Source: Olavius sp. associated proteobacterium Delta 1
Lineage (GTDB): Bacteria; Desulfobacterota; Desulfobacteria; Desulfobacterales; JAFDCJ01
Assembly (NCBI GenBank): GCA_902749685.1
Contig: CACVKW010001347.1
Span: forward strand, 32,313-96,312
DNA: 64,000 bases
Reading direction: 5' to 3'
Below the pieces are notes generated by a model, which worked only from the letters and a program-made list of their open reading frames with translations, did not search any database and was not told the origin of the DNA. The position numbers and the translations under genes were made by a program. Each line of letters begins with the position of its first letter. Positions within the stretch are counted from its first letter, which is position 1. Shown piece after piece: positions 26,760 to 35,539 of the stretch.

Positions 26760-28715
26760 TCATTCTTTCGGTTCGGTACCAATTATAAAGAGGGCGGAGA
26801 CGGATTCCATCGATTCATTCCGTTCAATTAATCCGGTTTGCGGATTCATAGGTACTTTGACCACATTTTCCGGCAGGTCAAAATCCGGGCTTGATCCGGC
26901 AGTCAGGGTGGCTTGCATAAATTGAATCCAGATGGGTAAGGCTGCTTTGGCACCGGTTTCTTTGTCACCCATGGTGCCGCCTGAATCACGTCCGACCCAG
27001 ACCCCGGTTGAAACAGCAGGTGAAAAGCCGACAAAAAGGGCATCATTATAATTATCGGTTGTACCTGTTTTGCCGGCCAGCGGGCCCTGAAGCTTTCGTG
27101 CCTGACGGCCGGTACCCTCCAAGATAACGCCCTCGAGCATATTCGTAATTATGGCGGCTCCCTCACGGGTCATCACCAGCCTTTTTTGTGGCCTGGCACT
27201 CCATATGATTCGTCCCCGGTGATCGTTGACTTCCATAACACCAAAGGGTTGGATCCATTTGCCGCTTCGCGCAAAGACGGCATAAGCGGCGGTCAAATTT
27301 TGCAATGACACCTCCGATGTACCGAGAGACAAGGATAAATTTGGTTCAAGATTTGATTCGATACCAAGTCGGTGAGCAAAACGAGCCACTGGCTGGGGGC
27401 CCAACATTTCTATCAAACGCACGGCCGGTATATTTTGTGATATAGCCAATGCCATACGCAGGGTTATTTCGCCTAAATACTTTTTGGAAAAGTTTTCCGG
27501 GTGCCAATCATTGTTCCGGTCCTTCCCTCTGAAAATAACCGGAGCATCAAGAATCAATGCGTTTTGGGCAAACCCCTGTTCGATGGCATAAGCATATACC
27601 AGGGGTTTGAAAGCTGATCCCGGTTGGCGCCTGGCTGCCGTTGCCCGGTTAAAGGGGCTTTCATAATAATTACGTCCACCGACCATGGCCAGGATACCGC
27701 CGGATTTTATATCCAGGCATACCAGGGCGGCCTGGGGATCAACCGGCTGGATGTTATTTTTGCTCATTCGGGTCTGCAGGGCTCCCAGACCTTCATCAAC
27801 AGCGGCTTGAGCGGCCTCCTGTAAATCAAGATCAAGGGTTGTATAAATTGAGAGGCCCCCTTTATAAAGCTTTGTCGCGCCCAAGAGTCGTTCTAAATTC
27901 TTTTGGACGTATTCGACAAAATAGGGTGCCCGGTTCAGACTTTTGTTTCCATCGTCAAGTTCAATTTCGGCATTTAGCGCCTCGTTATATTCTTCGACCG
28001 TGACGATCTGCATCGTGAGCATTTGTTTCAGTACGATATTTCTGCGAATGCGCGCCAGATCTTTGTTTACTAAAGGTGAATAGCGGGAGGGGGACTTAGG
28101 CATACCCGCGATCAGGGCGCATTCCGTCAGGCTGAGATCCTGAACAGGCTTGCCGAAAAATATTTCGGCCGCCGATTGAACACCATAGGCGCCACTGCCG
28201 AAATATACCTGATTTAAATAAAGTTCCAGGATCTCATCTTTGGTGTAGCGACGTTCGAGCTGAAAGGCCAGGATGGCTTCCTTGATCTTGCGGACGATAG
28301 TTTTGCGCGGCGTCAGAAATAAAGTCTTGGCCAGCTGCTGGGTTATGGTACTGGCGCCCTCTACAAACCTGCCGGCTCGAATATCCTTGATGATCGCCCT
28401 GGCAATTCCTTTAATATCGACACCGCTGTGCTTGTAGAATTTGCGGTCCTCGGTGGCGACCAGGGCGGCAGTGAGGTATCGGGGTATGCTTTCTAAAGGC
28501 ACCGGATCCCTTTTTTCAAGGAAAAGTTCGGCCAAAAGCTCTTTATCGGCTGAATAAACGCGGGTAACGGCATGCGGCCTGAAGGTCTCCAGGTTCCTGA
28601 TTTGCGGCAGATCGCGGGTAAAGGCAAAGAACGCACCCGCCAGGACACCGGCTGATATCCCGGCCAGCAGAACGATAAAGATGATAATCGTTTTTTTATT
28701 AAACAATGATTTCAT
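26760..28715 (-). CDS. mrcA: Penicillin-binding protein 1A (bifunctional class A PBP)
   Basis: 651 residues with an N-terminal membrane anchor (about 8-32). The glycosyltransferase (GT51) domain has the catalytic Glu in ATEDRKFYKHSG (Glu89), GASTITQQLAK (120-130) and RKIKEAILA. The transpeptidase domain has the SxxK motif as Ser367-Ala-Phe-Lys370, SQN (426-428) and KTGT (549-552). It polymerises and cross-links peptidoglycan in the periplasm. It lacks the large OB-type insert of enterobacterial PBP1a, hence the shorter length. Transcribed toward the unknown gene at 25174. Confidence 0.93.
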   Translation of the reverse strand: MKSLFNKKTIIIFIVLLAGISAGVLAGAFFAFTRDLPQIRNLETFRPHAVTRVYSADKELLAELFLEKRDPVPLESIPRYLTAALVATEDRKFYKHSGVDIKGIARAIIKDIRAGRFVEGASTITQQLAKTLFLTPRKTIVRKIKEAILAFQLERRYTKDEILELYLNQVYFGSGAYGVQSAAEIFFGKPVQDLSLTECALIAGMPKSPSRYSPLVNKDLARIRRNIVLKQMLTMQIVTVEEYNEALNAEIELDDGNKSLNRAPYFVEYVQKNLERLLGATKLYKGGLSIYTTLDLDLQEAAQAAVDEGLGALQTRMSKNNIQPVDPQAALVCLDIKSGGILAMVGGRNYYESPFNRATAARRQPGSAFKPLVYAYAIEQGFAQNALILDAPVIFRGKDRNNDWHPENFSKKYLGEITLRMALAISQNIPAVRLIEMLGPQPVARFAHRLGIESNLEPNLSLSLGTSEVSLQNLTAAYAVFARSGKWIQPFGVMEVNDHRGRIIWSARPQKRLVMTREGAAIITNMLEGVILEGTGRQARKLQGPLAGKTGTTDNYNDALFVGFSPAVSTGVWVGRDSGGTMGDKETGAKAALPIWIQFMQATLTAGSSPDFDLPENVVKVPMNPQTGLIERNESMESVSALFIIGTEPKE

Positions 28716-29030
28716 GGTATTTCTGAAATTTTAGTCCGATTACTATTTTTAACGCTCAGGTTTAATCCTTGACTGCGGTGGATGCTAATTGTAAAACCCG
28801 GATAATTTGAATGTTTTATTGCATATGTGCTGGTAATACCTGAATTCAGGTAATAAATGGGACGCGGTTGAACGCGGATCTCACAGATCGATTTCACTGT
28901 TTTGTAACCCTGAAAATGAGAGCCATGCTATTAAGATCTGTGATGATCCGCCAAAATCTGCCCGCCCGGTGACATGTGAAACCTTTTTCAGCGGGGTGTC
29001 CTAATATAAAATCGAATAAGGAGATAATCC
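28716..29030. repeat. Divergent promoter gap with GCGGATCTCACAGATC palindrome
   Basis: 315 bases between the divergent PBP and His-rich genes. Arms 28874-28889 (GCGGATCTCACAGATC) and 28935-28951 (GATCTGTGATGATCCGC) are inverted with one extra base. A strong AAGGAGATAATCC ribosome binding site ends the gap. No further gene. Confidence 0.55.
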
Positions 29031-29282
29031 ATGTCCACTGACCATCATCACCATGATCATGATTCCCATGATGAGATACCATTTGATGAAAAGCTGATGA
29101 AATTGCTCAGCCACTGGATCAAACACAACGAGGACCATGCTCTAAATTACAGGAATTGGGCTGAAAAAGCAAAGATTAATGGCAGGGGCCAAGCCGCCGG
29201 ATTGCTGGAAGAGGCTGCTGATATGTCACTGACCATCAATGAGAAGTTTGAGGCGGCGTTGGCCGAGCTTGACGGAAAATAG
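29031..29282 (+). CDS. Small His-rich protein
   Basis: 83 residues, start fixed by AAGGAG 8 bases upstream. The N-terminus is a histidine/aspartate cluster (MSTDHHHHDHDSHDE), a likely metal-binding tail. The rest is predicted to be all helical (about residues 20-80), with HWIKHNEDHALNYRNWAEKAK and a second amphipathic helix, like a helical hairpin that could chelate or sense a transition metal such as nickel or zinc. Histidine-tailed helical-hairpin proteins of this sort occur near metal transport and hydrogenase genes, but none lies here. Metal handling is inference. Confidence 0.65.
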   Translation: MSTDHHHHDHDSHDEIPFDEKLMKLLSHWIKHNEDHALNYRNWAEKAKINGRGQAAGLLEEAADMSLTINEKFEAALAELDGK

Positions 29283-29313
29283 GTATCTGAATTTTATAAT
29301 TTCGTCCTGCGCC

Positions 29314-29327
29314 CCCGCTACCGCGGG
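29314..29327. terminator. Possible hairpin between convergent genes
   Basis: CCCGC-TACC-GCGGG, a 5-base GC stem in the gap between the convergent His-rich and histidine-kinase genes. It belongs to the widespread CCCGCTACCGCGGG intergenic type and lacks a T-run, so a termination role is only possible. Confidence 0.25.
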
Positions 29328-29422
29328 ATGACACATCTAATTCAAAAAATGATAGTGTACCATTTGCGTCACTGCGGAAATGGTAATAATTCGATATGGG
29401 CAAAATTTATTTTTAGGTTCAC

Positions 29423-30598
29423 TCACATTGGCTCACCCCGCAACACCTGACTTAATTTCTCACCCAATTCTTCCAGGCTGTAAGGTTTGGCCACAACACC
29501 GCTGAAGCCGTGTTCTTCATACCCGGTTATTCCCGGGTCCTCGGAATAGCCGCTGGAAACAATTCCTTTGACGTCCGGGTCTATCGCCATCAGCTTTTGT
29601 ATCGTTTCTTTGCCGCCCATGCCGCCGCGCACCGTTAAATCCAGGATAACCGCATCAAAAGGATCTGCCGATTTTAAAGCCGCCTGGTAAGAGGCAACCG
29701 CTTCAACTCCATCACGGGCAAATTTAACCCGGTAACCTAAATGCTGCAGTATTTCACCGGCCAACTCACGGATGCTCTTATCATCATCCATGATCAGAAT
29801 GTTTCCTTCACCAAAGATCCGCCTGTTCCGGTCCGGTTTCGAACTCGCTGATTGGGTCGTGGGTTTGGCATCGGTAGCCGGTAGATAAATATTAAAGGTG
29901 GTTCCGGCACCGATTTGCGACTCCACCGTAACATCACCGCCATGCTTTCTAATAATAGAATGACAGATGGATAAGCCCAGTCCCGCGCCTTTTCGAATCC
30001 CCATGTCTTTGGTTGAATAGTAGGGTTCAAAAATATTATCGAATTCCGCTGCCGGTATGCCGCGGCCCTGATCGGAAATCGATACTTTTACATAGTTTCC
30101 TTCTGGCAGTGAGGCAATTTCGTCAGTTACAGCCATATTGATGGCGGCTATTTTAACGTGGCCGCCTTGGTGCATGGCCTCCCTGGCGTTCATAACGACG
30201 TTGTGAATGGCCTGGCCGATCTGGGATTGATCGACATCAATCTGCCACAGGTCCGGTGCAAAGCTGTAAATGCTTTTGATATTAGATCCACTTAAGGTAA
30301 ATTCAACGGCACTTTTAACCAGGCGGTTTACGGCGGTGACCTTATTGTTGGGCGAACCACCCCTGGAAAAGGCGATCAGTTTTTGCGTTAAATTTTTAGC
30401 CGTTTTGGATGCTGCCAAGGCATGACCCAGCAGGGTGAAGGGTTTATCGTTTTGATTTAAGTAGGTTTGGGCAAGGGTAATATTTCCGATGATCGCCGTT
30501 AATAGATTGTTATAATCGTGGGCGATTCCGCCCGCAAGCGCCGCGATGGAATCCAATGTGCGATGCTTATCATATTCATTAATGCGTTGATTTTTCAC
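29423..30598 (-). CDS. Hybrid histidine kinase/response regulator without a sensor domain
   Basis: 391 residues from GTG 30598. The protein begins directly with the dimerisation box: His27 in GGIAHDYNNLL. The HATPase domain has the N box (NVVMNAREAM, near 133-142), DQGRGIP, and KGAGLGLS. A receiver domain follows (about 265-390) with DDD at 271-273, phosphoacceptor Asp320 (VILDLTVRGG) and the conserved Lys in VVAKPYS. No PAS, HAMP or membrane segment precedes the kinase, so it must be cytoplasmic and receive input from a partner. The HDYNNLL type box is that of NtrB/soluble hybrid kinases. Its start overlaps the stop of a short upstream frame. Confidence 0.85.
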   Translation of the reverse strand: MKNQRINEYDKHRTLDSIAALAGGIAHDYNNLLTAIIGNITLAQTYLNQNDKPFTLLGHALAASKTAKNLTQKLIAFSRGGSPNNKVTAVNRLVKSAVEFTLSGSNIKSIYSFAPDLWQIDVDQSQIGQAIHNVVMNAREAMHQGGHVKIAAINMAVTDEIASLPEGNYVKVSISDQGRGIPAAEFDNIFEPYYSTKDMGIRKGAGLGLSICHSIIRKHGGDVTVESQIGAGTTFNIYLPATDAKPTTQSASSKPDRNRRIFGEGNILIMDDDKSIRELAGEILQHLGYRVKFARDGVEAVASYQAALKSADPFDAVILDLTVRGGMGGKETIQKLMAIDPDVKGIVSSGYSEDPGITGYEEHGFSGVVAKPYSLEELGEKLSQVLRGEPM

Positions 30599-30798
30599 TG
30601 GCGGTGGCCTCCGGTTTTATAGTGATATTCGCAGGGAAACAATTTGAAAACATCTTGTGCGGCGTATTTGCACTTGTTGAATTTATCGGCAATTAGACCT
30701 AAATCTTGAGAATTTGATTTTGTGTATGGATTTAAACTCAACAAAAAATAGTCAGCCACGAATTGACACCAATAATAGCGAATGGTTGCAACAGTCAT
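30595..30798 (-). pseudogene. Short frame coupled to the kinase, possibly a truncated input protein
   Basis: A 67-codon frame on the minus strand whose TGA overlaps the GTG of the hybrid kinase (GTGA), the arrangement of coupled genes. Its N-terminal third is read out of the palindromic element at 30756-30855, so the natural start is probably lost or lies inside. The remaining part (DKFNKCKYAAQDVFKLFP...) resembles nothing I recognise. It may be the tail of a sensor subunit cut by the repeat, or chance. Confidence 0.25.
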
Positions 30799-30855
30799 AG
30801 GCAGAGACAGTTTTAATGAAAAAATAGTTTCGTGACAATTCGTGATAATCGGTGG
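30756..30855. repeat. 100-nt palindromic element, copy 2 (CACGAATT type)
   Basis: Same length and layout as 5692-5791: left arm from CCACGAATTGACAC, a loop containing AATGAAAAAATAG, right arm TTTCGTGACAATTCGTG...GGTGG. Arms are more degenerate than in copy 1, so this is probably the older copy. It lies between the histidine kinase region and the TPR gene, which are divergent. Confidence 0.7.
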
Positions 30856-31006
30856 ATTCTTTTAACCATCTGAATTGTTAAGGTAATTTGAACCAACACA
30901 GCGCATTCAAAATACCTGGTCGCATATTCTGAAGTTTACCCTAAAGCTTTATTATCCTTGTGCCGATAACATCATCAACAACTTTCGACTTTAAAGGTGA
31001 ATAGAT

Positions 31007-32200
31007 ATGGATTTATTCAGCGGTGTCAGCACCGATCAATTATTCGTCACATCCCTCCAGCAGGAGTTTCAACTGGAGGCGCTGTCAAACAACGCGCTGT
31101 CCAGCGGGATTGACAAATATCTGCGCAAAGAATATGAAGCTGCTGCCCGGGACTTCGAGAAATCCATCAGTCTGCACCCGACATCTTCCTATAGTGCCGA
31201 TGCCACCAAGTATCTGGCCCAAACTCATCTGCGATTAGGCCAAAAAGAAAAGGCCATACACGATTATCAACGAGGGATTGAATTAAACCGGGATCGGGAT
31301 GATTTGCGGGTTGATCTTGGCAACCTTTATTATGCTGAAGACCGATATGATGAAGCCCTGGTCCAATATAAAGAGGCAGTGCGGGTTAATCCGGCTTCCT
31401 CCAGCAATCATTATTCCCTCGGACAGGGATATTTAAAGCTGGAAAAATTCAGCCAGGCCGAGGCGGAGTTTCGAACGGTGTTGCGAATGGAGGGTGACAG
31501 CCCTTATGGAAACTATGGATTGGGTCTGACCCACAGTAAACGCGAGAATTATGACAAGGCCATCGAAAATTTTGAAAAAGCCATCAGAAAAGATAACCAA
31601 TTCTTTGATGCCTATGCTGAGATAGGATATGCTCTGGCTGATATGGGCGAGATCGAAGACGCGCAGGAGATGGTCGAGTCTCTTGAAGACAAGGACGCCA
31701 CTCTTTCAGAAACATTAAACCATTATATCAATAAAGTGGAACCGCCAAAGATAATGTTTGTCTGGGGTTCCAGCACCTTCGGGTCCAATCTGTCAACCAA
31801 AACTCCGGTTTCGGCGCTGGATTCTTATTTAGAGAACGCCGGGGCTGCAAAATCTATGACCATGAAATTTTATTTCAACAAAGACATGCAGCGAGCCTCA
31901 GTGGAAGACCGGTTTAATTGGAACATCAGCCGGCAAATGGGTGCCGGCGATGGCAGCGCATACAATTTCGGCTTTCAGGTTCCGGAAACAGAAGTAGCGC
32001 TTGCTTCTTACCCGGACTATGTATTGTATGATTCCCGCTCACAAACAGCGACTGTCGCATTTACCGTAACCCAAAACGAGACGGCCGACGGCACCATAGA
32101 TCCATCACATATCGTTTTCAAATTTAATGGTGAGGATGCCAACGGAATCGCAATGGACTCGGACCATGACGAATTCAGTGGTTGGTCTGGCGTGGCGTAG
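31007..32200 (+). CDS. TPR repeat protein with a distinct C-terminal domain
   Basis: 397 residues. Residues about 30-245 are six consecutive TPR units (for example AARDFEKSISLHPTSS, AIHDYQRGIELNRD, ALVQYKEAVRVNPASS, AIENFEKAIRKDN). The C-terminal ~140 residues are beta-rich and Ser/Asp-rich (SSTFGSNLSTKTPVSALDSY, VAFTVTQNETADG) and resemble an Ig-like or adhesin-type module, but I cannot name a family. There is no signal peptide. It immediately precedes the glycan locus, and proteins of this shape accompany flagellar or surface-structure genes in related bacteria; a role there is inference. Confidence 0.65.
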   Translation: MDLFSGVSTDQLFVTSLQQEFQLEALSNNALSSGIDKYLRKEYEAAARDFEKSISLHPTSSYSADATKYLAQTHLRLGQKEKAIHDYQRGIELNRDRDDLRVDLGNLYYAEDRYDEALVQYKEAVRVNPASSSNHYSLGQGYLKLEKFSQAEAEFRTVLRMEGDSPYGNYGLGLTHSKRENYDKAIENFEKAIRKDNQFFDAYAEIGYALADMGEIEDAQEMVESLEDKDATLSETLNHYINKVEPPKIMFVWGSSTFGSNLSTKTPVSALDSYLENAGAAKSMTMKFYFNKDMQRASVEDRFNWNISRQMGAGDGSAYNFGFQVPETEVALASYPDYVLYDSRSQTATVAFTVTQNETADGTIDPSHIVFKFNGEDANGIAMDSDHDEFSGWSGVA

Positions 32201-32621
32201 CTTGCTTAAGCAAACTTTCTGTCGTATCGATAAATCATAAAATTCAATATTCCACCTGCCGGACTCCTGCCAATTGTCAATAAAATGACACTTTTGCCCT
32301 TATTTCCCACCGGCTAAATAGAAATTGAAAATCATAGAAATAGCTTTCCTAAAATAATATAGGGAATCAAATATCCATCCATTGAATGGTTTGTTACCGT
32401 CCAAAACATTACCTTTATTGCCTGTGCCAGGTTGATATCGAAAAAGTATTATCCTTATAACTATCTAATATTATATATAATAAAATTCACGGTCTTTGAT
32501 CCGCGCCAACCGATGCCAGCTATAAGTTTCACCTGATCAATTTATTGGTAATTGGTACTAATTTCCTTGAGTGCTGTTGATAAAAATTGCTGATATTTAT
32601 AATAATTGTTTGATTATTGAC
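32201..32621. other. AT-rich noncoding stretch before the glycan locus
   Basis: The 490 bases between the TPR gene and the regulator hold a perfect 12-base palindrome TTGCTTAAGCAA (32202-32213) just after the TPR stop and then mostly AT-rich, unstructured DNA without a sustained frame. A sigma-54-type promoter ends the region. This is the point where base composition drops. Confidence 0.5.
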
Positions 32622-32637
32622 TGGAACAAATATTGCA
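32622..32637 (+). promoter_or_regulatory. Putative sigma-54 (RpoN) promoter
   Basis: TGGAACAAATATTGCA matches the -24/-12 consensus TGGCAC-N5-TTGCA with the invariant GG and GC pairs exactly 10 bases apart. The expected start of transcription is about 32648, leaving a 43-base leader to the ATG at 32691. One mismatch (A for C at the fourth consensus base). No enhancer site was searched for. Confidence 0.5.
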
Positions 32638-32690
32638 TTCCATCCAGTCAATGAATGAACAGTAACCATCAACAAGGGTGAATGTGATAG

Positions 32691-33314
32691 ATGCTAAAAG
32701 CAATTCATTCAAACTACCTGAATCCCACCAAACAATCTCGACGCCTTTCCGTACTCATGTCGATCCGTAACGAACCGAGCGCCAGTCAGCACAAAATAGC
32801 TAAATTTTCCAACCTGAGCAGTTCGATGGTAAATAATTACATCAAATGCTTAAAAGAAGAAGGTGTTATCACCGTGTCCGGCGAAACCAATCGCACCCTA
32901 AGCTATCACCTGACTAAGCACGGGCAAAACGAGCTCAGGGAGTCATTGCTCGCCTATTCCTGCGAGATCGTGCAACTCTACAGCGCTGTAAAATGTGAAA
33001 TCACCCAGATTTTGAATGGCTTCTACCGTGAAGGAATTCGGACCCTGGTATTATTCGGGGTCGCAGAAACAGCCGAAGTCGTTTTCGCCGCTATTAAGAA
33101 TTCCCCGCTTGTCGTCATCGGAGTCGTCGACAGCGATCCGACAAAGCAGGGTAATTCTTTTAACGGGCTGATCGTGCAAGAGCCGCAAAAAATGGAAGAG
33201 ATAAATCCCGATGCGGTCGTCATTACATCTTTCGGCAAACAGGATGAAATTCATGAATGCATCCGCCAGCTTGTCGGGGACAAAATAATGGTTAAGAAAC
33301 TATCCGAGGTATAA
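32691..33314 (+). CDS. Winged-helix regulator with a C-terminal Rossmann-like domain
   Basis: 207 residues. Residues about 15-75 are a MarR/ArsR-style winged helix (RLSVLMSIRNEPSASQHKIAKFSNLSS, with the wing VSGETNRTLSYHLT). After a helical linker, residues 112-205 form a nucleotide- or CoA-binding-like Rossmann domain (RTLVLFGVAETAEVVFAAI, GVVDSDPTKQG, AVVITSFGKQDEI), the fold found in sugar-acyltransferase N-domains and in DUF-type CoA-binding proteins. It sits at the head of the glycan locus behind a sigma-54-like promoter, so it may sense a sugar nucleotide or acyl-CoA and regulate the locus. The ligand is unknown. Confidence 0.7.
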   Translation: MLKAIHSNYLNPTKQSRRLSVLMSIRNEPSASQHKIAKFSNLSSSMVNNYIKCLKEEGVITVSGETNRTLSYHLTKHGQNELRESLLAYSCEIVQLYSAVKCEITQILNGFYREGIRTLVLFGVAETAEVVFAAIKNSPLVVIGVVDSDPTKQGNSFNGLIVQEPQKMEEINPDAVVITSFGKQDEIHECIRQLVGDKIMVKKLSEV

Positions 33315-33444
33315 TCCGTGTCTACCTGCCCGCTCGTGCCCTGCAAGGCTGGCGGGTACGTGTCCCTTATGAAAAATTATAATCATACAAACATTCGCGC
33401 AACGCCCCAACAAAACTCCGGTCATTTAACGCTTTGGAGCACGA

Positions 33445-34323
33445 ATGAAATTCATCAAATTCGGTAATCGGCAAATTGGAGAAGGGTACCCGATTTTCAT
33501 CATTGCTGAGATAGGAATTAACCATAACGGTGATTTGAATATAGCTAAAATGCTCATTGATGCGGCCGTTGATGCCGGATGCGATGCGGTCAAGTTTCAG
33601 AAACGCACCCCGGAGCTCTGTGTACCAACAGCGCAACAAAAGGTGATTCGAAAAACTCCCTGGGGCACCATGACTTATCTGCAATATCGACAGCGAGTCG
33701 AATTTGATCAGCGGAATTATGCCGACATCGACAGCTATTGCAAAGCAAGAGGAATTACCTGGTTTGCATCATGCTGGGATGAACCCTCGGTCGACTTTAT
33801 GGAGCAGTTTAGCCCGCCTTTTTACAAAATCGCCTCGGCCTGCCTGACCGACGATAATTTGCTGCAATCCATTAATGTGATGGATCGCCCTATGATTCTC
33901 TCGACGGGCATGTCAACCATGGAAGAAATTTGTCATGCTGTATCCTTGCTGGACATGGATCGGCTTTTAATCGCCCATACTACCAGCAGCTATATCTTTA
34001 GACCCGGGGAACTCAACTTGCGAATGATTCATACATTACAAAAGATGTTTGACTGTCCCATCGGGTATTCAGGACATGAAGATGGGGTAGCGTCTTCGTT
34101 GGCAGCCGTAACATTAGGCGCATCTTTTCTTGAACGTCACATTACGCTTGATCGAGGCATGTGGGGCAGCGATCAGAAGATTTCTTTAGTACCTGAAGAT
34201 CTTAAGCGACTGGTTGTTGAAATACGGATGATTGAAGAAGCACTTGGTGATGGTGTCAAACGTCTTTATGATAGCGAGAAACTCGCAAAGGTAAAGCTGC
34301 GTAAATATCGTCAGGCACCCTAG
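33445..34323 (+). CDS. N-acetylneuraminate synthase family protein without SAF domain
   Basis: 292 residues. The NeuB TIM-barrel signatures are present: AEIGINHNGDLNIAK, DAVKFQKR, STGMSTMEEI, HTTSSY, GYSGHEDG and the LERHITLDRGMWGSDQKIS loop. The enzyme family condenses phosphoenolpyruvate with a hexosamine-type sugar to a nine-carbon nonulosonate (sialic, legionaminic or pseudaminic acid type). Unlike the second NeuB-family protein at 42644, it ends about residue 290 without the C-terminal antifreeze-like SAF domain, so its substrate choice or oligomer may differ. Followed by a glycosyltransferase and a CMP-sugar synthetase. Confidence 0.85.
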   Translation: MKFIKFGNRQIGEGYPIFIIAEIGINHNGDLNIAKMLIDAAVDAGCDAVKFQKRTPELCVPTAQQKVIRKTPWGTMTYLQYRQRVEFDQRNYADIDSYCKARGITWFASCWDEPSVDFMEQFSPPFYKIASACLTDDNLLQSINVMDRPMILSTGMSTMEEICHAVSLLDMDRLLIAHTTSSYIFRPGELNLRMIHTLQKMFDCPIGYSGHEDGVASSLAAVTLGASFLERHITLDRGMWGSDQKISLVPEDLKRLVVEIRMIEEALGDGVKRLYDSEKLAKVKLRKYRQAP

Positions 34324-34470
34324 AAATAAAAAGTGGATTTCGGTTGGGACTAGCAGTATCATCCAGTTCACTTAAATAACACTCTATAATAAATATATAA
34401 TAATTAAAATGTGTTAGGGCTTCTTTCGATACGTAATCGAGGAGGCGGAGCTGTATGCACTAAATGACGG

Positions 34471-34540
34471 TAGGCCAGGAAGTTGTGAGGCTGGGAAGCC
34501 TGGAGACAGAAAGGCTTGGAGGATTAGAGGCTGGAAAACT
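34471..34540 (+). repeat. Purine-rich GAGGCTGGA degenerate repeat
   Basis: About six imperfect units around GGCTGGGAA / GGCTTGGAGG between the NeuB-like gene and the glycosyltransferase. The last unit abuts the ATG at 34549 and supplies GAGGCTGGAAAA as its only ribosome-binding-like sequence. Confidence 0.5.
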
Positions 34541-34548
34541 TTAATCAA

Positions 34549-35508
34549 ATGAACATTCTGATGATCGCCATAAATGATCCGGCTGGCACGGCCATCCTGT
34601 TCACAAAAGCCATAAATCGCTACACAGAGCATACCTGTCGCCTCATCACAAAGGAAACCCGATACAATCATCTTTTTGAAAAGGACCTTCATCTGCCATG
34701 GCTTGACGATAAGGATTGGAACGAAGTGGAGCATCTTTTAACAAAAAGCGACATCATTCACTTCCATATGACTGCCGATGAATCTCTTCAAATCGGACCC
34801 TTTAAGTTAAAAGATTATATTACAAATAAGTCAATAGTCCATCATCACCATGGTCATCCGGATTTCCGGAGCAATCCCCATAAATACAGGGACAAATATA
34901 AAGCACTCAACCGGCAAAACCTTATCGTCAGTACCCCTGACCTTTTAAAAATGTTGCCTGAAGCAAGGTGGGTGCCCAATCTCGTTCCGATCAATAACGC
35001 GCTATATCTGCCTCAACGTGCCTTGGAGAAAGGAGGTGTTGTTCTTGGACAATCGCCCACTCGCAAAGGTTTAAAAAACACTTCAGAGCTGTTGCACGCT
35101 ATAAATCAAATAAATCAAAATGGTACGCCGCATGGGGTTCAACTAAATATTATTGAAAACACGCCTCACCGTGAGTGCCTCAAAAGAAAGAACGCCTGCC
35201 ATATTATATTCGACCACATGCAAGGCTATTACGGTGTTTCCTCATTGGAATCTCTAAGTCAGGGTAAACCGGTCATAGCAGGTTTAGATGATTGGAATAT
35301 TCACTGCATAAAAGAATTCACGGGTGCTGATAAATTGCCCTGGATCAACGCTAGAAATCAAAAGCAACTGGCAGAAAGATTGCAAATGCTTGTTCCCAGT
35401 AGCGACCGGCGCAAAAACATTGGCATGGAAAGTCGACTGTTCATGGAAAACAGGTGGTCTGAACAGAAGGTGCTTAAAAAACTTTTTGAGGGGTATGCAA
35501 CCCTGTAA
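34549..35508 (+). CDS. Glycosyltransferase, GT-B type
   Basis: 319 residues. The layout is two Rossmann-like halves: N-terminal strand MNILMIAIND, the DIIHFHMTADES stretch and HHHHGHPDFR; C-terminal half with a conserved-looking GVSSLESLSQGKPVIAG donor-site motif typical of GT-B enzymes (Glu-x-x-x-Gly-x-Pro-Val). The family is GT4-like by that motif. The sugar donor is not deducible. It lies between NeuB- and NeuA-type genes, suggesting transfer of a sugar within the same glycan. Confidence 0.65.
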   Translation: MNILMIAINDPAGTAILFTKAINRYTEHTCRLITKETRYNHLFEKDLHLPWLDDKDWNEVEHLLTKSDIIHFHMTADESLQIGPFKLKDYITNKSIVHHHHGHPDFRSNPHKYRDKYKALNRQNLIVSTPDLLKMLPEARWVPNLVPINNALYLPQRALEKGGVVLGQSPTRKGLKNTSELLHAINQINQNGTPHGVQLNIIENTPHRECLKRKNACHIIFDHMQGYYGVSSLESLSQGKPVIAGLDDWNIHCIKEFTGADKLPWINARNQKQLAERLQMLVPSSDRRKNIGMESRLFMENRWSEQKVLKKLFEGYATL

Positions 35509-35539
35509 TACGGACCGCGGTTAAGTCCGCTTATTGTTT

